Part shown: positions 47,900 to 59,371 of the stretch, piece after piece | Position numbering within the stretch: the first letter of the stretch is position 1 | Layout: each line of letters opens with the position of its first letter | DNA from: Limonium bicolor | Lineage: Eukaryota; Streptophyta; Magnoliopsida; Caryophyllales; Plumbaginaceae | Assembly (NCBI GenBank): GCA_023374045.1 | Contig: CM041777.1 | Span: 460,875,827 to 460,939,826, forward strand | DNA length: 64,000 nt | Direction of reading: 5' to 3' | Position numbers and translations under genes: made by a program | The notes under the pieces: generated by a model | What the model was told of the DNA's origin: nothing | What the model saw: the letters and a program-made list of their open reading frames with translations, nothing else | The model's database searches: none

Positions 47900-48673
47900 C
47901 CTAAAAATACTGTAAATACATAAGAAATTACCTTTGAATGAACTCCTAATAATATGTAAAAAGTCTTCAACCGAGCGAATTGAAAACTCAACCACGTGTA
48001 GTGGCCCTCTTTAAAAAGACACCCTCGCTAGAGAGAAGTCAAGGCATCTCGTTGAAGCTACTGCTTTTTTTCGCTATTGAATTTAGCAGGGGAAATTGGT
48101 CAGGGAAAACCGCATTAGCTCTCAGATCCTGTAGCCGGTCTGGGTACAATCTATTAATCGGTTAAAATAGAAGTTACAAATTTACAAACTATTCGTATAG
48201 TACTTTACAGCATTGACGCATATTTAACCTTTATATAACAATTGCGAAAAGAAATTTTGCTTGGTAACGCTAATTCCACCCAATACTCCAGGAGAATTTA
48301 TAAGCAGCGACTTTAGTCTTACACCCCCCTTCAGGTATATCTTAAACATTTTCATATTGCAAAGGCGTAAGTTTAACACTGCAAAGGCATACAAGTTTCG
48401 CAATGACTGCAGCTTTAACTTCATACTTTCCTACTATGTGTACAAATCACAGCTCTCAAGGGTACCCAAGTTCAAATGTCTTACTCCCAATGTATCAAAC
48501 GACTTCTGCCTCTTACTACATCTAAAGAGACAGCATAACAGCCAGAGTGAACAATGCTCCCTCCAAAAAACTGATAAACTATCAACTAGCACAATAGTTA
48601 CTTTTCAAACGAATTGTCATGCTCGCATCCGAGCCAATGAAATCACAAGCAAGCTTGCTCTCACCTCTGCAGC
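47900..48673. other. Region downstream of the RRP6-like gene
   Basis: This lies 3' of the minus-strand gene and probably holds its 3' untranslated region in the part nearest 48673. A plus-strand open frame at 48261-48905 runs antisense into the gene and lacks any motif, so I do not call it. Confidence 0.4.
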
Positions 48674-51590
48674 TCAGCGAAATGTGGAACTACGATTACC
48701 ACTAGCAGGGAAAGCCTGTCTTCTGCGGCCCTGGGGAAGGGAAGTCTCATCATCTTCCATGGTGCTAGCCCTACCCAGCGAAGCCCTACCACCACCCCTT
48801 GCCTTCTTACCGCTGAAAACCTTAGTTTGCTCAACACCAGCGACACCAGCTCCCTCATTTTTCCCACTTTCCTTCAACATAGTCTCTTCTCTTGCAGCTT
48901 CGTAATCGAATGGCTTAAACTGTGCTAGACCAGGCAAAACTTTCGCAGCAACAGGTTTGGTCTGACTCATCGAATCTATGCATTTTTGGAAACTGGAGGA
49001 CAAATCAGAAAGAGACATGGATGTGCTGTCCATACAATCAACCACTGATGAAGCTAACGGGTCATGCTTCATGTCAGGACGCCCTTCAACACCTTCTGGA
49101 TTTCGGGGCAGTATTGCCTCACCATCAGAAGACAAATCTCCTTCCAGTGGAATCACATCTTCCACATTTTCGTTGGTCAATTCTTGGTTATCTGGGACAA
49201 GGGGAGGGACAGAGGTCTGGATAGCCTCCTCTTTTGCAGATTCCTCTTTCTTCGTATCAGTAGCACCAGAAAATGAATGGAAGGGGAGGTTCACTGAGGA
49301 CTTAATCTGCTCAAGTTTACTGGGGTCAACTCTTTTCCTTGTAGATGAACCTCCGAGTAGGGCCCCAAAAGCACGACTGGGCTTTTTCAACACCTGAATA
49401 GTTACTCCAGTACTCTGTAATATAGACAGCAAACATTTTATATAAACATCCATAAAGGGAAAAAGAGGGTGTGAGTGATCTCTAAGGTCAAGCACAAACC
49501 TTGTCGGATTGCAAGACAGTTTTGTCAGTCTCACAACGTTTCTCTTCAACAGTGACGTCCATCTTGGCGGACACAATCAAATCATTATCAGAAGTACAAT
49601 GATCGAGGCTCAAATCTTTGCAAGAGTCTGCTGCAGGGCCAGTATGTGCACTAGGAATTCCAGAGCTCTTATCTCCAGTATTACCATCTTCACTTCTCAC
49701 TCGATTAGGGGACGCGCAATACTCTAGCACGTCTGATGCTAGAGGAACTTCAGATTTAGAACGTCCAGCACTTGACTCTTGTGCCGCAGCAGCTTCAGCA
49801 CGTGCCTGTGCCTGTGCCTCCCTTAGTTGTACAACAACAGCTTCAAATTCGGCAGAGTGTTCCACAGAATGCCTGATGATGTTGACTACAGCTGAAAGAT
49901 TTTGCTCGACATAAGGATGCTTATATTTCACCAGTCGTCTTAACTTGTTAGTAGTGTAAGGGATCTGCTTGGCTATTTCTACAAGTGCTTTATTTGGTAA
50001 TATATACCCGGTGCTCTCATCCTCAGCACGGGCAACAGTATCTCTCCATTCAAAAAGTCCAGAAGCAACTGCTAGCTGCTTAGCATCGAAATCAGCACAT
50101 TGCAACCCATATATGCGTTGATATGAAGTATCTGTTAACAACTCCTTCTCATAAAGCTGCATGCATACATCATAACTGCGCTGGTAAACCTCAGCTAAAA
50201 GGTTTGGTTCAGAAAGCAGCTGGACCCTCATCAGATCATGAATATAAAGTAAGTAATGAGTGTCTTCTCTAGCATATTTCACCATCTCAACTGGAAGAGG
50301 ACGCAGTCGCCAGTCTGCATTTTGGTATTGCTTATTGGCAGTGACCGTGCAGAAATGCTGAAGAAGGAATTCCAGGCTGTTCCTCTCCATTTTCAATACC
50401 CTTGAGGCCTGCCCTGTGTCAAATAAATTGCATATGTATATCCCAAAGTCTCGTTGGAGCCAGAGAACATCTCGATCAGCTCCATGCATCACCTTCTTCT
50501 TGGCAGGATTCTTGAAGAGTTCCCTTAGATACGGACCCACATGGACTCGGAGTTGCAGGGTATCAACAACAAAATCCTCTGTTCGGGTAGATATTTGCAT
50601 CAAGCATGTCAGTCCTTGGAAAGAACGATACTGATTGTGTTCTAAATCAACAGCAAATTCATCCACATTTTTAAGCTTGCCAACCATCTCCTTCAAATCA
50701 TCAACTGATTGAACCAATTTAAAAGGGGTATCCTTCATTGGAGGCGGTTTCATTGGCTCAACAGGATTAAAATCAAAGAAATCGGATACAGATAATTTTT
50801 CCAGTGGGTGAACAATCTTGGAGTCATCGTCACTCCTCTCTAACCAGACATGCTCAAATGGCTGATTGGAATTATTCACCAGAATATTATACACATCCTG
50901 AGGCCTTTTTACAGATGGTATGTGAAATGGAACCTTAGGTTTTGCCCCACTCACCTTTTTATCCTTCTCGGACACTTTCACAGTAGCAAACAAGGCCGTA
51001 TTCTCACCTTTGTCGTCCGCGTCACTAGCAAGTCCGCCACCAGCAGACTTCTTTCTCTTACTGCTAACCAGCTGAAACCCGTCCCCATCAACAACATTTC
51101 GATCCGCGGCTCTAGCCTCTGACTGCGCACTCCTAATCCTTGAAAATTCCTCTACAGATGCATCAAAGCGCTCTAATAACTCGTCATTAACATTTACAAG
51201 CCAGTTGTAGCCATCGTCAACATCATCCTGAGGGTAAGTAGTCTCAGAACTTAGAAATTGGTTAGCCGAACCGATCTTTTCCAGCATCCCTTGCGATGTG
51301 GCCAAAATTTCGTCGATTGGGACTTTAAATTCATTGAAGAGGTAATAAAAATGGAAGTCCTTATCCGATGGCAACCCCCTTGATGAACCTGCGAGCTTGG
51401 AAACCGACGAGGAAAATGAGCCCGTCGTCAAAGCCTGTATAGACTCCACCTTCTTCCGAAGCATCTCCGAATCCGAATCATGAGGATCGATCTCCATGGT
51501 TGATAGAGATGGTTGGCTTTCAAATTTCAACGACCTATACCCACTGTTTTGAGCAGCGGGGTTTAATAGCTTAGGGTTTATAGCGGCCAT
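48674..51590 (-). CDS. RRP6L: RRP6-like nuclear exosome 3'-5' exoribonuclease
   Basis: This is a DEDD-Y family exoribonuclease, the plant relative of yeast Rrp6 and human EXOSC10. It trims and degrades nuclear and nucleolar RNA with the exosome. Two coding exons: 51590-49500 and 49414-48674, with an 85 bp GT-AG intron in phase 0 (AAG|GTTTGT ... TTACAG|AGT), giving 943 residues. Start: first in-frame ATG, context AACATGGCC; ATG 51497 (residue 32) is an alternative. Domains: PMC2NT-like region about 50-135; basic SSKRKK near 176-181; exonuclease about 290-455 with catalytic D315 and E317 (FAVDLEHN), D374 (HGADRDVLWLQRD), and Y439 and D443 (YAREDTH), all kept; HRDC domain about 510-580; Ala/Gln-rich stretch about 590-605; disordered C-terminus with FKPFDYEAAR and basic ends (KKARGGGR, QGRRRQ). 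Intact and probably functional. It most resembles RRP6L1/L2; paralogue not assigned. Confidence 0.94.
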
Positions 51591-52015
51591 GTTGCCTCCA
51601 TGGCCACGGGCGAGATGATACCGCAGTTTGAAAACCTTGAGACAGACAGTATTAGAAAGTGGCAAGTTTGTTTACACTACCTACAGTCATGAAATGCCAT
51701 CTTTAACTGACCATGGTCAATCCAGAAATTTATAAATGGGTTAGGTTAGGATTGTGGTTATCTAATGCACCAACCATCAATTATTTTTCAATTATGGTAC
51801 CATTCAATAAAAGCAACAAAAGGAATAAAGTTGTCTTTGATTATTTTATTTAAATATAGTTAACTAATAATAAACTGATAAGTGTACTCAAGTTAAATTT
51901 TAGTAGGTCTGTCTAATATTCTGAATCAATAGAGATAATGTAGTAGCTTTATTATAAATCTACTTTTTTTTCTTAAAGGCGGCATAAATGTTGTTGTCGA
52001 ATAGACCCTATGGTT
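51591..52015. other. Region upstream of the RRP6-like gene
   Basis: The 5' flank of the minus-strand gene, AT-rich from about 51720. The open frame continues upstream of the chosen ATG to 51665 but without another ATG. I see no clear promoter element. Confidence 0.4.
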
Positions 52016-52312
52016 ACGCTCGGTGACTGTGATGAAACGTAGCTATTCATGCGTTAATATACAACTCCATAAAGCTAACTATAGTTAACCAACAATAACT
52101 TGACATGTATGCTTTTTCTGACATTTGGTTAAAGTTAAAGCCAATAACATAGTGACACACGGTTGACAACTTTAAACAAAAGAGATTAATCTTATGAATG
52201 TCACTATCGAACGGGCTAAGTTTTTCTGTGTAAATGTAGTAATCTTCTACATTATTAACGAACCATATGCAATAATAATTGTTCAAAATATATTTCACAT
52301 TTTTCACTATTG
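52016..52312 (+). repeat. Direct repeat, left copy (~295 bp)
   Basis: It begins ACGCTCGGTGACTG and ends near TTTTTCACTA, and matches 55711-56006 almost base for base (for example AACTTGACATGTATGC, GGTTGACAACTTTAAAC, CACTATCGAACGGGCTAAG). The two copies bracket the terminal-inverted-repeat element between them. Confidence 0.85.
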
Positions 52313-52912
52313 GGTTGCTATTTGCAGTACAAAATTACTAATCACCGTAGTATAATTTTTTTTAAATCATATTAACATTGTAAACATGTAATAACATACT
52401 GTTGTAACTTTTGTTTTTTGAAAAAATCATTTCGTCAGCGTAAACTGAAAAAACGCTCTCGCGGTAAAAGAATGTTTCTTAAACGTATAAAGTTAGAATA
52501 CAGCTTAAAAGATATACCTTGGTGTTTATTATGTTTAGTTATATATGTGTTCATGTATTTACTATAAAACGACATTTATATAGTGAAAACGAGTCAAAAC
52601 GGGAGTTATTGTGAAAAAACAGTCAAAAACACGCACATTAATATAAATGAGACGTGTCCGTATCTTCATTTCTCACACACGCACTATCTCTCCTCCAAAT
52701 TCAGTCATCGGAACCTCTCTTCCAGATCGCCGGACCACCGCCGGAAAAAATTTCAGATGAGTTTTTCAAAAAAAAATTTACAAGTTGTAGATCTTGATGT
52801 GGTGAATCCGAATCTGGTGTTAGTTTTTACAAAAACACATTAATTTAGGTTAGATCTACAAATTAAAATTCTGAAAAAAAAAACTTGAAAGCTTCATTAA
52901 TGGAGTTTGGAG

Positions 52913-53218
52913 CTTGCCCCGGCGGTCGACACTACCTGCTCCTGTTCGCCCTTGCATTCAACACGAACCGTGTCGGTTCGCCCCGCCGCGTGACACGGCC
53001 AGCTACAGATCGCCCCGAGAAGTGACACGACTTGTGTCTGCTTGCCTCGCGCGTTGCCCCGCGCTCCATTCGCCCCTGGAGTCGACACGCACGGTCGGAG
53101 TTCGCCCCAGTCATCGACACACACGATAGGAACTCGCCCCGGCGCTCGACACGACTCGCCCGTGCCTGTGTTCGCCCCGCGATTCAACATGAATTGAGCC
53201 AGGTCGCCCCGACGCTCA
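52913..53218 (+). repeat. GC-rich minisatellite, ~31 bp unit
   Basis: About ten degenerate units, each with TTCGCCCC followed by a GTCGACACG-like word, at about 52913, 52945, 52976, 53008, 53070, 53100, 53132, 53170 and 53201. The period is not a multiple of three, so it does not encode a regular peptide repeat, although all six frames stay partly open because of GC richness. It lies just upstream of the PMD remnant. Confidence 0.8.
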
Positions 53219-53224
53219 TGTGAT

Positions 53225-54536
53225 ACTGGTGTTGTTCAGCTATGTCCACTTATTCAGTGGTGTTCGACCAGGCAGAGGGTACCTATGAAGGAGGCATGTG
53301 GTTGGTTCTACTATGCGATCGGTACCGCCATCTTTGCTAATAAGGGGCATGGACGCATAAGTCCTCTACCGTTCTGGTTAGTCACTCCCATGAGCCGACA
53401 TGTGAAGCTAAAGAAGTACGCATGGGGAGTAGGTACTCTTGCATGGTTGTATTGCCAGTGGGGATAGCATCTCGTGCTGACCGTACTAGCTTTGCTGGCT
53501 GTTTGAGCCTTCTCGAGGTAAGTGTTTTAATGTACAACAATGTCTAATAAATTTTCATGAATTCACATTAATAGTTGGCATAATTTATTTTTTAAATTTC
53601 CGTAGTGCTGGATATATGCTTACTTCCGCACTCTTAGACCAGCAGTTAGTGCTGATTGGTGTGATGGGGATGATAGACCGTGGGCTATGAGATGGGTCAG
53701 GTCCACCTCCCAGCAGAAAGATAAAGAGTCGCTGGAGAACTACCGCAAGCATCTAGATGCTCTAACAGCAAGAAATGTAAGTGGTACAACAATTGCAATT
53801 TTTATTATTTACATTATTGTTTCTTATTGATGCTTACGTTTCCTTGTGATCCAATGTAGATTGATTGGTTGCCCTACGGTCGCGAAAGGTGAATGAGAAC
53901 AAGGGTCCCACTTGGTACAGGGGTACCTTGCAGTACATGGGCATGAATGAGTCATATATGTCGGAGCGTTGTCTCCGCCAATTCGGGTACGTTCAGTGTA
54001 TCCCACCTCCCCCTATTAGACCAAACATCATATCCGAAAAAAGAGGGAGAAAGGGATCCCCCTATAAATGTGTGTACCCCCCATGTATAGTGTGTGGGAC
54101 ACCACACGTGAGTGTGCTGCTATTACGGGGTGCACTAAGACAAGGGTGGTGTTGCACGCATGTGACGAAGGTTATCTGGATTGGTACGTCAAACACAGCC
54201 ATCCAAAGATTCTGAATCCTGACATGTACAACAACACCTTCGTTCATCGGCCGGATCCCGCCCTAGTAAGTTGATCTCTGCCTTTGTATAATTTCAGTTG
54301 ATTATAACATTTTGTGAATGCTAGGCTAACTTAATAGTATTATGTTGCAGCTCATGAGTGAGGCAACTGAGATTGGTAGGCCTTACTTTCCCGGGAACCG
54401 TAGCTGGGACTGACGTTACTACCATGAGGAGATGCCAGAGGAGGAACAGAGGGCAACTGAGTAGAGGATAGATGAGGCCTTCAGTATCTTATCTATATGG
54501 GATTCATACTATCACCAGTACGGCGTGCCGTAGTTT
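53225..54536 (+). pseudogene. Plant mobile domain (PMD, aminotransferase-like) gene remnant
   Basis: Fragments match the PMD fold of the MAIN/MAIL family and its transposon relatives. Exon 1 (to ~53519) gives YAIGTAIFANKGHGRISPL and KKYAWGVGTLAWLYCQWG, then a stop at 53464-53466. After an intron (~53520-53606, GTAAGT ... TAG) exon 2 gives CWIYAYFRTLRPAVSADWC and ENYRKHLDALTARN. After a second intron (~53778-53859) exon 3 gives IDWLPYGRER, then, one frame over, NKGPTWYRGTLQYMGMNES and ERCLRQFGYVQCIPPPPIRP. Further on comes DEGYLDWYVKHSHPKI. A third intron (~54270-54350) precedes a short last exon ending at 54534-54536. Stops and frame changes show decay. Cellular PMD proteins act in genome maintenance and silencing; this copy is probably a transposon passenger. 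Confidence 0.72.
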
Positions 54537-54698
54537 AGGGTTTTATGTCTTGTTGTTTTAAGATATAGTTTGGATGGTTTGTTGACTTTCTACATTTGTG
54601 TGACTAAACTGTTTGTAGTTATAATTGATCTTCATTTGTAAGACCTTAACTTGTGTTATGTTAGAAGTTTCACTGATTTATGTTATGTGGAATTGTTT
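54537..54698. other. Region downstream of the PMD remnant
   Basis: AT-rich sequence that could be the old 3' untranslated region; nothing else visible. Confidence 0.35.
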
Positions 54699-55051
54699 CC
54701 TTACAAAAGTTCTAAACTTCAAATCTCTGCTTCAGAGAATTGAAAGTTTGGTTCATTACAAATTTTATAATCCAAACATCTATCAAATGAATACTAGTAA
54801 TCCAAACATCTACCAAGAGGAACAAACCTAATGTTATGTCACGAGAACTGAAATATATCCAATTGTAGAAATTCCTTACAAAATCCTAAACTTCAAACCC
54901 CCGCTTTAGAGAATTGAAAGTTAGGGTTCATTACCAAGTTTTATAGATCCAAAATCTATCAAATGAATATCTAATAATCTAAACATCTACCAAGCGGAAC
55001 AAACCTAATGTTTATGTCACGAGAACTGAAATATATCCAAGTGTAGAAATT
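54699..55051 (+). repeat. Tandem duplication, ~176 bp unit, two copies
   Basis: Unit 1 starts CCTTACAAAAGTTCTAAAC (54699) and unit 2 CCTTACAAAATCCTAAAC (54874). Both run through GAGAATTGAAAGTT, AACATCTACCAAG and GTCACGAGAACTGAAATATA. Inside the unit a shorter word (ATCCAAACATCTA(T/C)CAA) is itself doubled. Confidence 0.85.
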
Positions 55052-55246
55052 CCGAGCAACAGTCCCGTAAGGAAGAAGGACTTGAATTTAGAAACGATGT
55101 CTTGCTCCTAAGTTACATTGCATGTGAGGAAATGATCTCGATTATTACATCTTTTATGTAAAAATATATTTTGAGTTGTTATGAGGTTTCTTAGATCTTA
55201 AAATCACTCAACTATAAAACAAAATATTGGAAATACGGCATGCCAA

Positions 55247-55401
55247 AACTCGTGACAAATAATGACACGAATTGAGCTAATTCGTGACACTTAAAATCAC
55301 AAGATTCATCAACTCGTGACAAATAATATCACAAGTTGAGCTAGGTCGTGATTTTAAGTGTCGCTACTTAGCTCAATTCGTGTCATTATTTGTCACGAGT
55401 T
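55247..55401. repeat. 155 bp palindrome
   Basis: Outer arms AACTCGTGACAAATAATGAC and its complement match over about 33 bp, and inner arms GTGACACTTAAAATCAC / TCGTGATTTTAAGTGTC continue it. CGTGAC-type words recur about every 30 bp, as in the subterminal repeats of some DNA transposons. Confidence 0.85.
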
Positions 55402-55710
55402 TGTACTACAAGTTAGTAACAAAAAAATGACTGTAAATTTTTTTTCACATATCGATTTTTTTTAAGATTAAACGGGTGCCCCAATACATTGCAATGTATT
55501 CCGGATAGTTTGGCAAAAAAAATTTGTACTGCAGTTAGTAAAATCACTATTCATCAAGTATAAACTTCTTTAATTAAATCACTAGTGGATATCAATTAAT
55601 GAAAAAAAAGTTGCACCCACACTTCGTTACATGTTTACAACGTTAATATGATTTTAAAAAATTTGTACTACGGTGATTAGTAATTTTGTACTGCGGTGAT
55701 TAGTAATTTT

Positions 55711-56006
55711 ACGCTCGGTGGCTGCGATGAAACGCGGCTATTCCCACGTTAATATAAAGCTCCATAAAGCTAACTATAGTTAACCAACAATAACTTGACA
55801 TGTATGCTTTTTCTGACATTTGGTTAAAGTTAAAACCAATAACAGAGTGACACATGGTTGACAACTTTAAACAAAAGAGATTAATCTTATGAATGTCACT
55901 ATCGAACGGGCTAAGTTAATCTGTGTAAATGTAGAAATCTTCTACATTATTAACGAACCATATGCAATAATAATTGTTCAAAAATATATTTCACACTTTT
56001 CACTAC
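55711..56006 (+). repeat. Direct repeat, right copy (~295 bp)
   Basis: It begins ACGCTCGGTGGCTG directly after the right inverted repeat of the PMD element and ends near CTTTTCACTACCGTG. It is nearly identical to 52016-52312, with scattered substitutions near the start. Confidence 0.85.
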
Positions 56007-56691
56007 CGTGTACATAAGACATACAATTAATTATCATTGGTTTTAATTATCAATTATGTTTGAATTTAATCATATTATATATTTAACTTTATATATGAAT
56101 TTTTAGTATAAGTTTTGTGCTTACATTTAATTAATTTTAAGATTTCATTGAAACACATGATATCATTATCTGTTTATTATACTTAATTATCTATTAACTT
56201 GTAACATGATTTATGTCTATAAAAGATTCTTATTGATGTAGAAAGCTTAAAATGGGTTATTAGTGGGTTAATCCACGCGTTGATGGGTTGGGTTAGAGTT
56301 GAAATTTTAAATTCGTCTAACTAAATATGTTAGGTTGGGATTGAAGCTTGTTTAAATGGATTGAGTTAGGTTGAGGCTAATTTGACCCTTCAACGCATTT
56401 TGTCAGGTATAATCTTTAACTAGTAGTATTAACTTTTTTTCTTTGAAATTTGTTAGTACATTTTTAACTAATTCATTAAATATCACTAAACAAATGAAAA
56501 GATAAAATGTCCTTAAGTTTTCTTCAAAATTCGTCAAACGGCACACTAGTCATTGACCAGCAATAAAAAAACAGAAATTCCTGTTAGTTAACATACTACT
56601 TCAAAATTTACAATTTGTCACTAGGTGTCCAAAAATTAAAACAAATCAAAAGACTATAATATATATATATACAAAAACATATTAAAATAAG
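56007..56691. other. Non-coding stretch
   Basis: AT-rich, with an AT microsatellite near 56658-56671 and nothing coding. Confidence 0.4.
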
Positions 56692-57290
56692 GTAAAATTA
56701 CATCCCCCACACATGACGTTTGGTGAAATTACACACCACATCCATGAGGTTTCAAAAATTACTTTGCCCACCCATGTGGTTTCCCCCGGTTACATCTAGC
56801 AACTTTTCTATTATTGAATCAACTTAAAAGATGCTTAAATGTTGTTCGAAATTGATGAAACTTTATATGACAATGCTAAAGCATTATATTTTGGTCTAGT
56901 GTGAAATTCAAAGTTTTTTAAGCTCATATGTGAGTCGTGGAATCCAATGAAACATGTGAATGTGAACGTGTTTTCACTGGGTTCCACAGATCATATATGA
57001 GCTTAAAAAACTTTGGATTTGACATTGGACAAAAATATAACACCTTAGCATCGTCCATGTATAGTTTCATCAATTTTGGACATCATTTAAGCATCTTTTA
57101 AGTTGATCAAATATTAGAAAAGTTGTCGGATGTCAAACATGGGAAACCACATGGGTGGGCAAAATAATTTTTGAAACCTCGTGGGTGGGGTGTATAATTT
57201 CTTCAAACATCATGGGTGGGCAAAGTAATTTTTGAAACCTCGTGGGTGGGGTATGTAATTTCTCCAAACGTCATGGATGGGGATGAAATA
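56692..57290. mobile_element. Fold-back MITE, ~600 bp
   Basis: Two arms mirror around about 56960: TTTCAAAAATTACTTTGCCCAC, CTTAAAAGATGC and AGCTCATATGTGAG on the left reappear inverted on the right. The right end is extended by a tandem duplication of TTTTTGAAACCTCGTGGGTG (about 57166 and 57227). There is no coding capacity. Flanks are AT-rich and a duplication could not be fixed. Transcripts would fold into a long hairpin suited to small-RNA production. Confidence 0.75.
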
Positions 57291-57314
57291 ATTGGTGTAG
57301 ACATTGTCCGATAG

Positions 57315-57762
57315 TTGAGCTCCTCATTTCTTTGGCCACCAGGTCGGATATTCATCACGGGTTGGCTCATTTTGTGGAGCTTAATGTTTCAAAAAGTGGA
57401 TGTATGAAAGCCCGGCGGGGTGCCTAGGGTTTAACGTCTGGGTTTCACAAGCTTTTTAGCTGTGTGGTGTTGTACCTAGGTGCTTCGTCATTTATGATAG
57501 GTGTGTATCCAGTCTTTGTTACTTTTCATAGGTTTAAGAGTAAATTTACAAACTATTTCCTTCGCTCGAAGTTATGTTGTTTACATCACCTTTGTGTGTG
57601 GCCTTATCGGAGTCGTGTAAAAATGACACACTCGTTCACTCATGGTTTTTCCGCTCAAGACGCTCTCACGAATTTTTCACTCAAAGATTTGCTCACACGT
57701 TTAAACGGATGTTTAAGATGAACGAACCTAAGCGCAGATTGCCCCCAGTATTGATTTGAGAT
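57315..57762 (+). repeat. Inverted-repeat copy A (~445 bp)
   Basis: It matches the complement of 62480-62925, including CACCAGGTCGGA, TTGTACCTAGGTGCTTCGTC, TCATGGTTTTTCCGCT, CACACGTTTAAACG and, at its end, CAGATTGCCCCCA then TATTGATTTG. The end word reads TTGGGGGCAAT on the other strand, like the polypurine tract of Tat/Athila-type elements, so these may be pieces of such an element. The open frame at 57464-57721 is not supported as a gene. Confidence 0.75.
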
Positions 57763-59363
57763 TTTTGATAAACTTTTTGGATGATTGTGCACGTGGAATT
57801 GTGTGATGGATTGCTTTGGGATTGCCTTTGATTAGAGCATGTTCATGTTTTAGTACTTGCAAGAACGTCTTGAGAGAGTCTCTGCTTATGTTCATGCTCT
57901 TGTTTCCATTTTTCCTTTTCTTTTATTTGTTTTTTGGATGAACAATGATTTGCACAGAAATTGTAGACTAAACAAAAAACTATGCTTTTATTGATGATTG
58001 CAAACTCAAAAGACTAAGAAACTATATAGGAGAATCACAATCAAACTAAAATAAATTATTTAAAATATAAAAAATATTGATATTTTAAATAATATCATAA
58101 AGATTGTAAGGAAATAATGGTACTTAAACAATTTAAATATAATTTATTTGGAGAAATTATTAAAATTGGTAGAAAATTCTAAAAACTAACATAAAATAAA
58201 GCCAAAATTTTCAAAAATAATATTGTTAAGAAAATTATTACAAACATCATAAAATTTTGATAATTACTTATGAACATTTAAAAAAATTATATAAAAAAAA
58301 TTTAAGTACCAAAATTTTAAACTCGTTGTTTTAAAAAAATTAATTACCCTGTTTAAACAAAATAAACTTTTATGGATTGTCAAATAAAGTAGTGACATCT
58401 TTCCTTAATAATGAAATCTTCACTTGTTTTGTTTAGGTACTTATTTAATATGTTAAGACAAAATTACAATTAGTTCATTGTTTAATTATTTTTCAGTGAG
58501 AGAATGATGAATAGTCAAGAAAGCAAGGAAGTAAAATTAAATCACCTTGTTTACCCTTGAAATATTTTTAACAATTTTGTCTCCTTTCCCCCAATATTAA
58601 TCATTTATTCTAAATAAATTATTTTAAATTATTTAAGTGCTATTATGTATTTAAAAAATTATATTCTATTTTATGGTACTAAATAAATTTTTTTAAAAAA
58701 ATTCTATAAACTATTGTATCTTCATTAGTATTTTAATTTTTTATAGTTTACAATTTTTAATATGTTTTTATAATTATCTATATTTGATAGTATTTTGACT
58801 TTTTTTTTGAATTTTTAACACCTAGTGGTATATTAAGAACTTTCAAAGTAGTTTTTAACTACCAAAAATATTTCTATCTTTTTTCTAGTGGTCAATAGTT
58901 GGAGCGACATTTTATGAATTTTAGAGAAAAACATAGTGGTATTTGATAAATTTATATTTTTCCAGCGATATTTTAATAAATTATCCAAAAACATAACTTT
59001 GGTAGGAGGTCATGGAATTATAGTTTGTGAAAATATAATAACTACACTGTTTGGTTAAAGGAATTTGAATTCCAAAAATTTTATAACAGCCATATTCTAA
59101 TCTTATATTAGGAATAGTATTCCTCCAACATAAATTTAATTATTTATTATCTCCTCTCTTTGTGGTGCCTCTTTTTCTAGTTAATTTGATCTTCAAATTC
59201 ATTGTTATGTTTTCAAATTTAAAGATATGTTTTCAAATTTAATGATATGCTTTCAAATTCATAGCTAGGTGAATAACTACGCTTTATCTTTGTGTTTTGA
59301 ATATATTTCAATTAATTTATTTACTTTAATCTAGGGTATTAGGCTTCAAGGGATGTTTACATT
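57763..59363. other. AT-rich non-coding stretch
   Basis: It is mostly A/T with long homopolymer-like runs. I see no gene, RNA gene or bounded repeat. Confidence 0.5.
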
Positions 59364-59371
59364 GTTATTTT

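Larger units (their letters stand above)
52324..55694. mobile_element. Terminal-inverted-repeat element carrying a PMD gene remnant
   Basis: The left end GCAGTACAAAATTACTAATC is mirrored at the right by GATTAGTAATTTTGTACTGC. The match continues inward for ~70 bp, through CACCGTAGTA, AATCATATTAAC and GTAAACATGTAA. At the right end the sequence GTACT(A/G)CGGTGATTAG is present twice in tandem. The interior holds a 5'-UTR-like stretch, a 31 bp minisatellite, the PMD pseudogene, a tandem duplication and a palindrome. Plant mobile domains are known passengers of transposons, including Mutator-like ones, but I see no transposase here. The exact outer boundary and target duplication are unclear because ~295 bp direct repeats adjoin both ends. 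Confidence 0.65.

Noticed and set aside
48261..48905. 214-residue plus-strand open frame
   Set aside because: Antisense to the 3' end of the RRP6-like gene and its flank, with no motif; the minus-strand gene explains the sequence.
51591..51665. Upstream extension of the RRP6-like frame
   Set aside because: The frame is open but begins with TTG, not ATG; 51590 is the first in-frame ATG and has a good initiation context.
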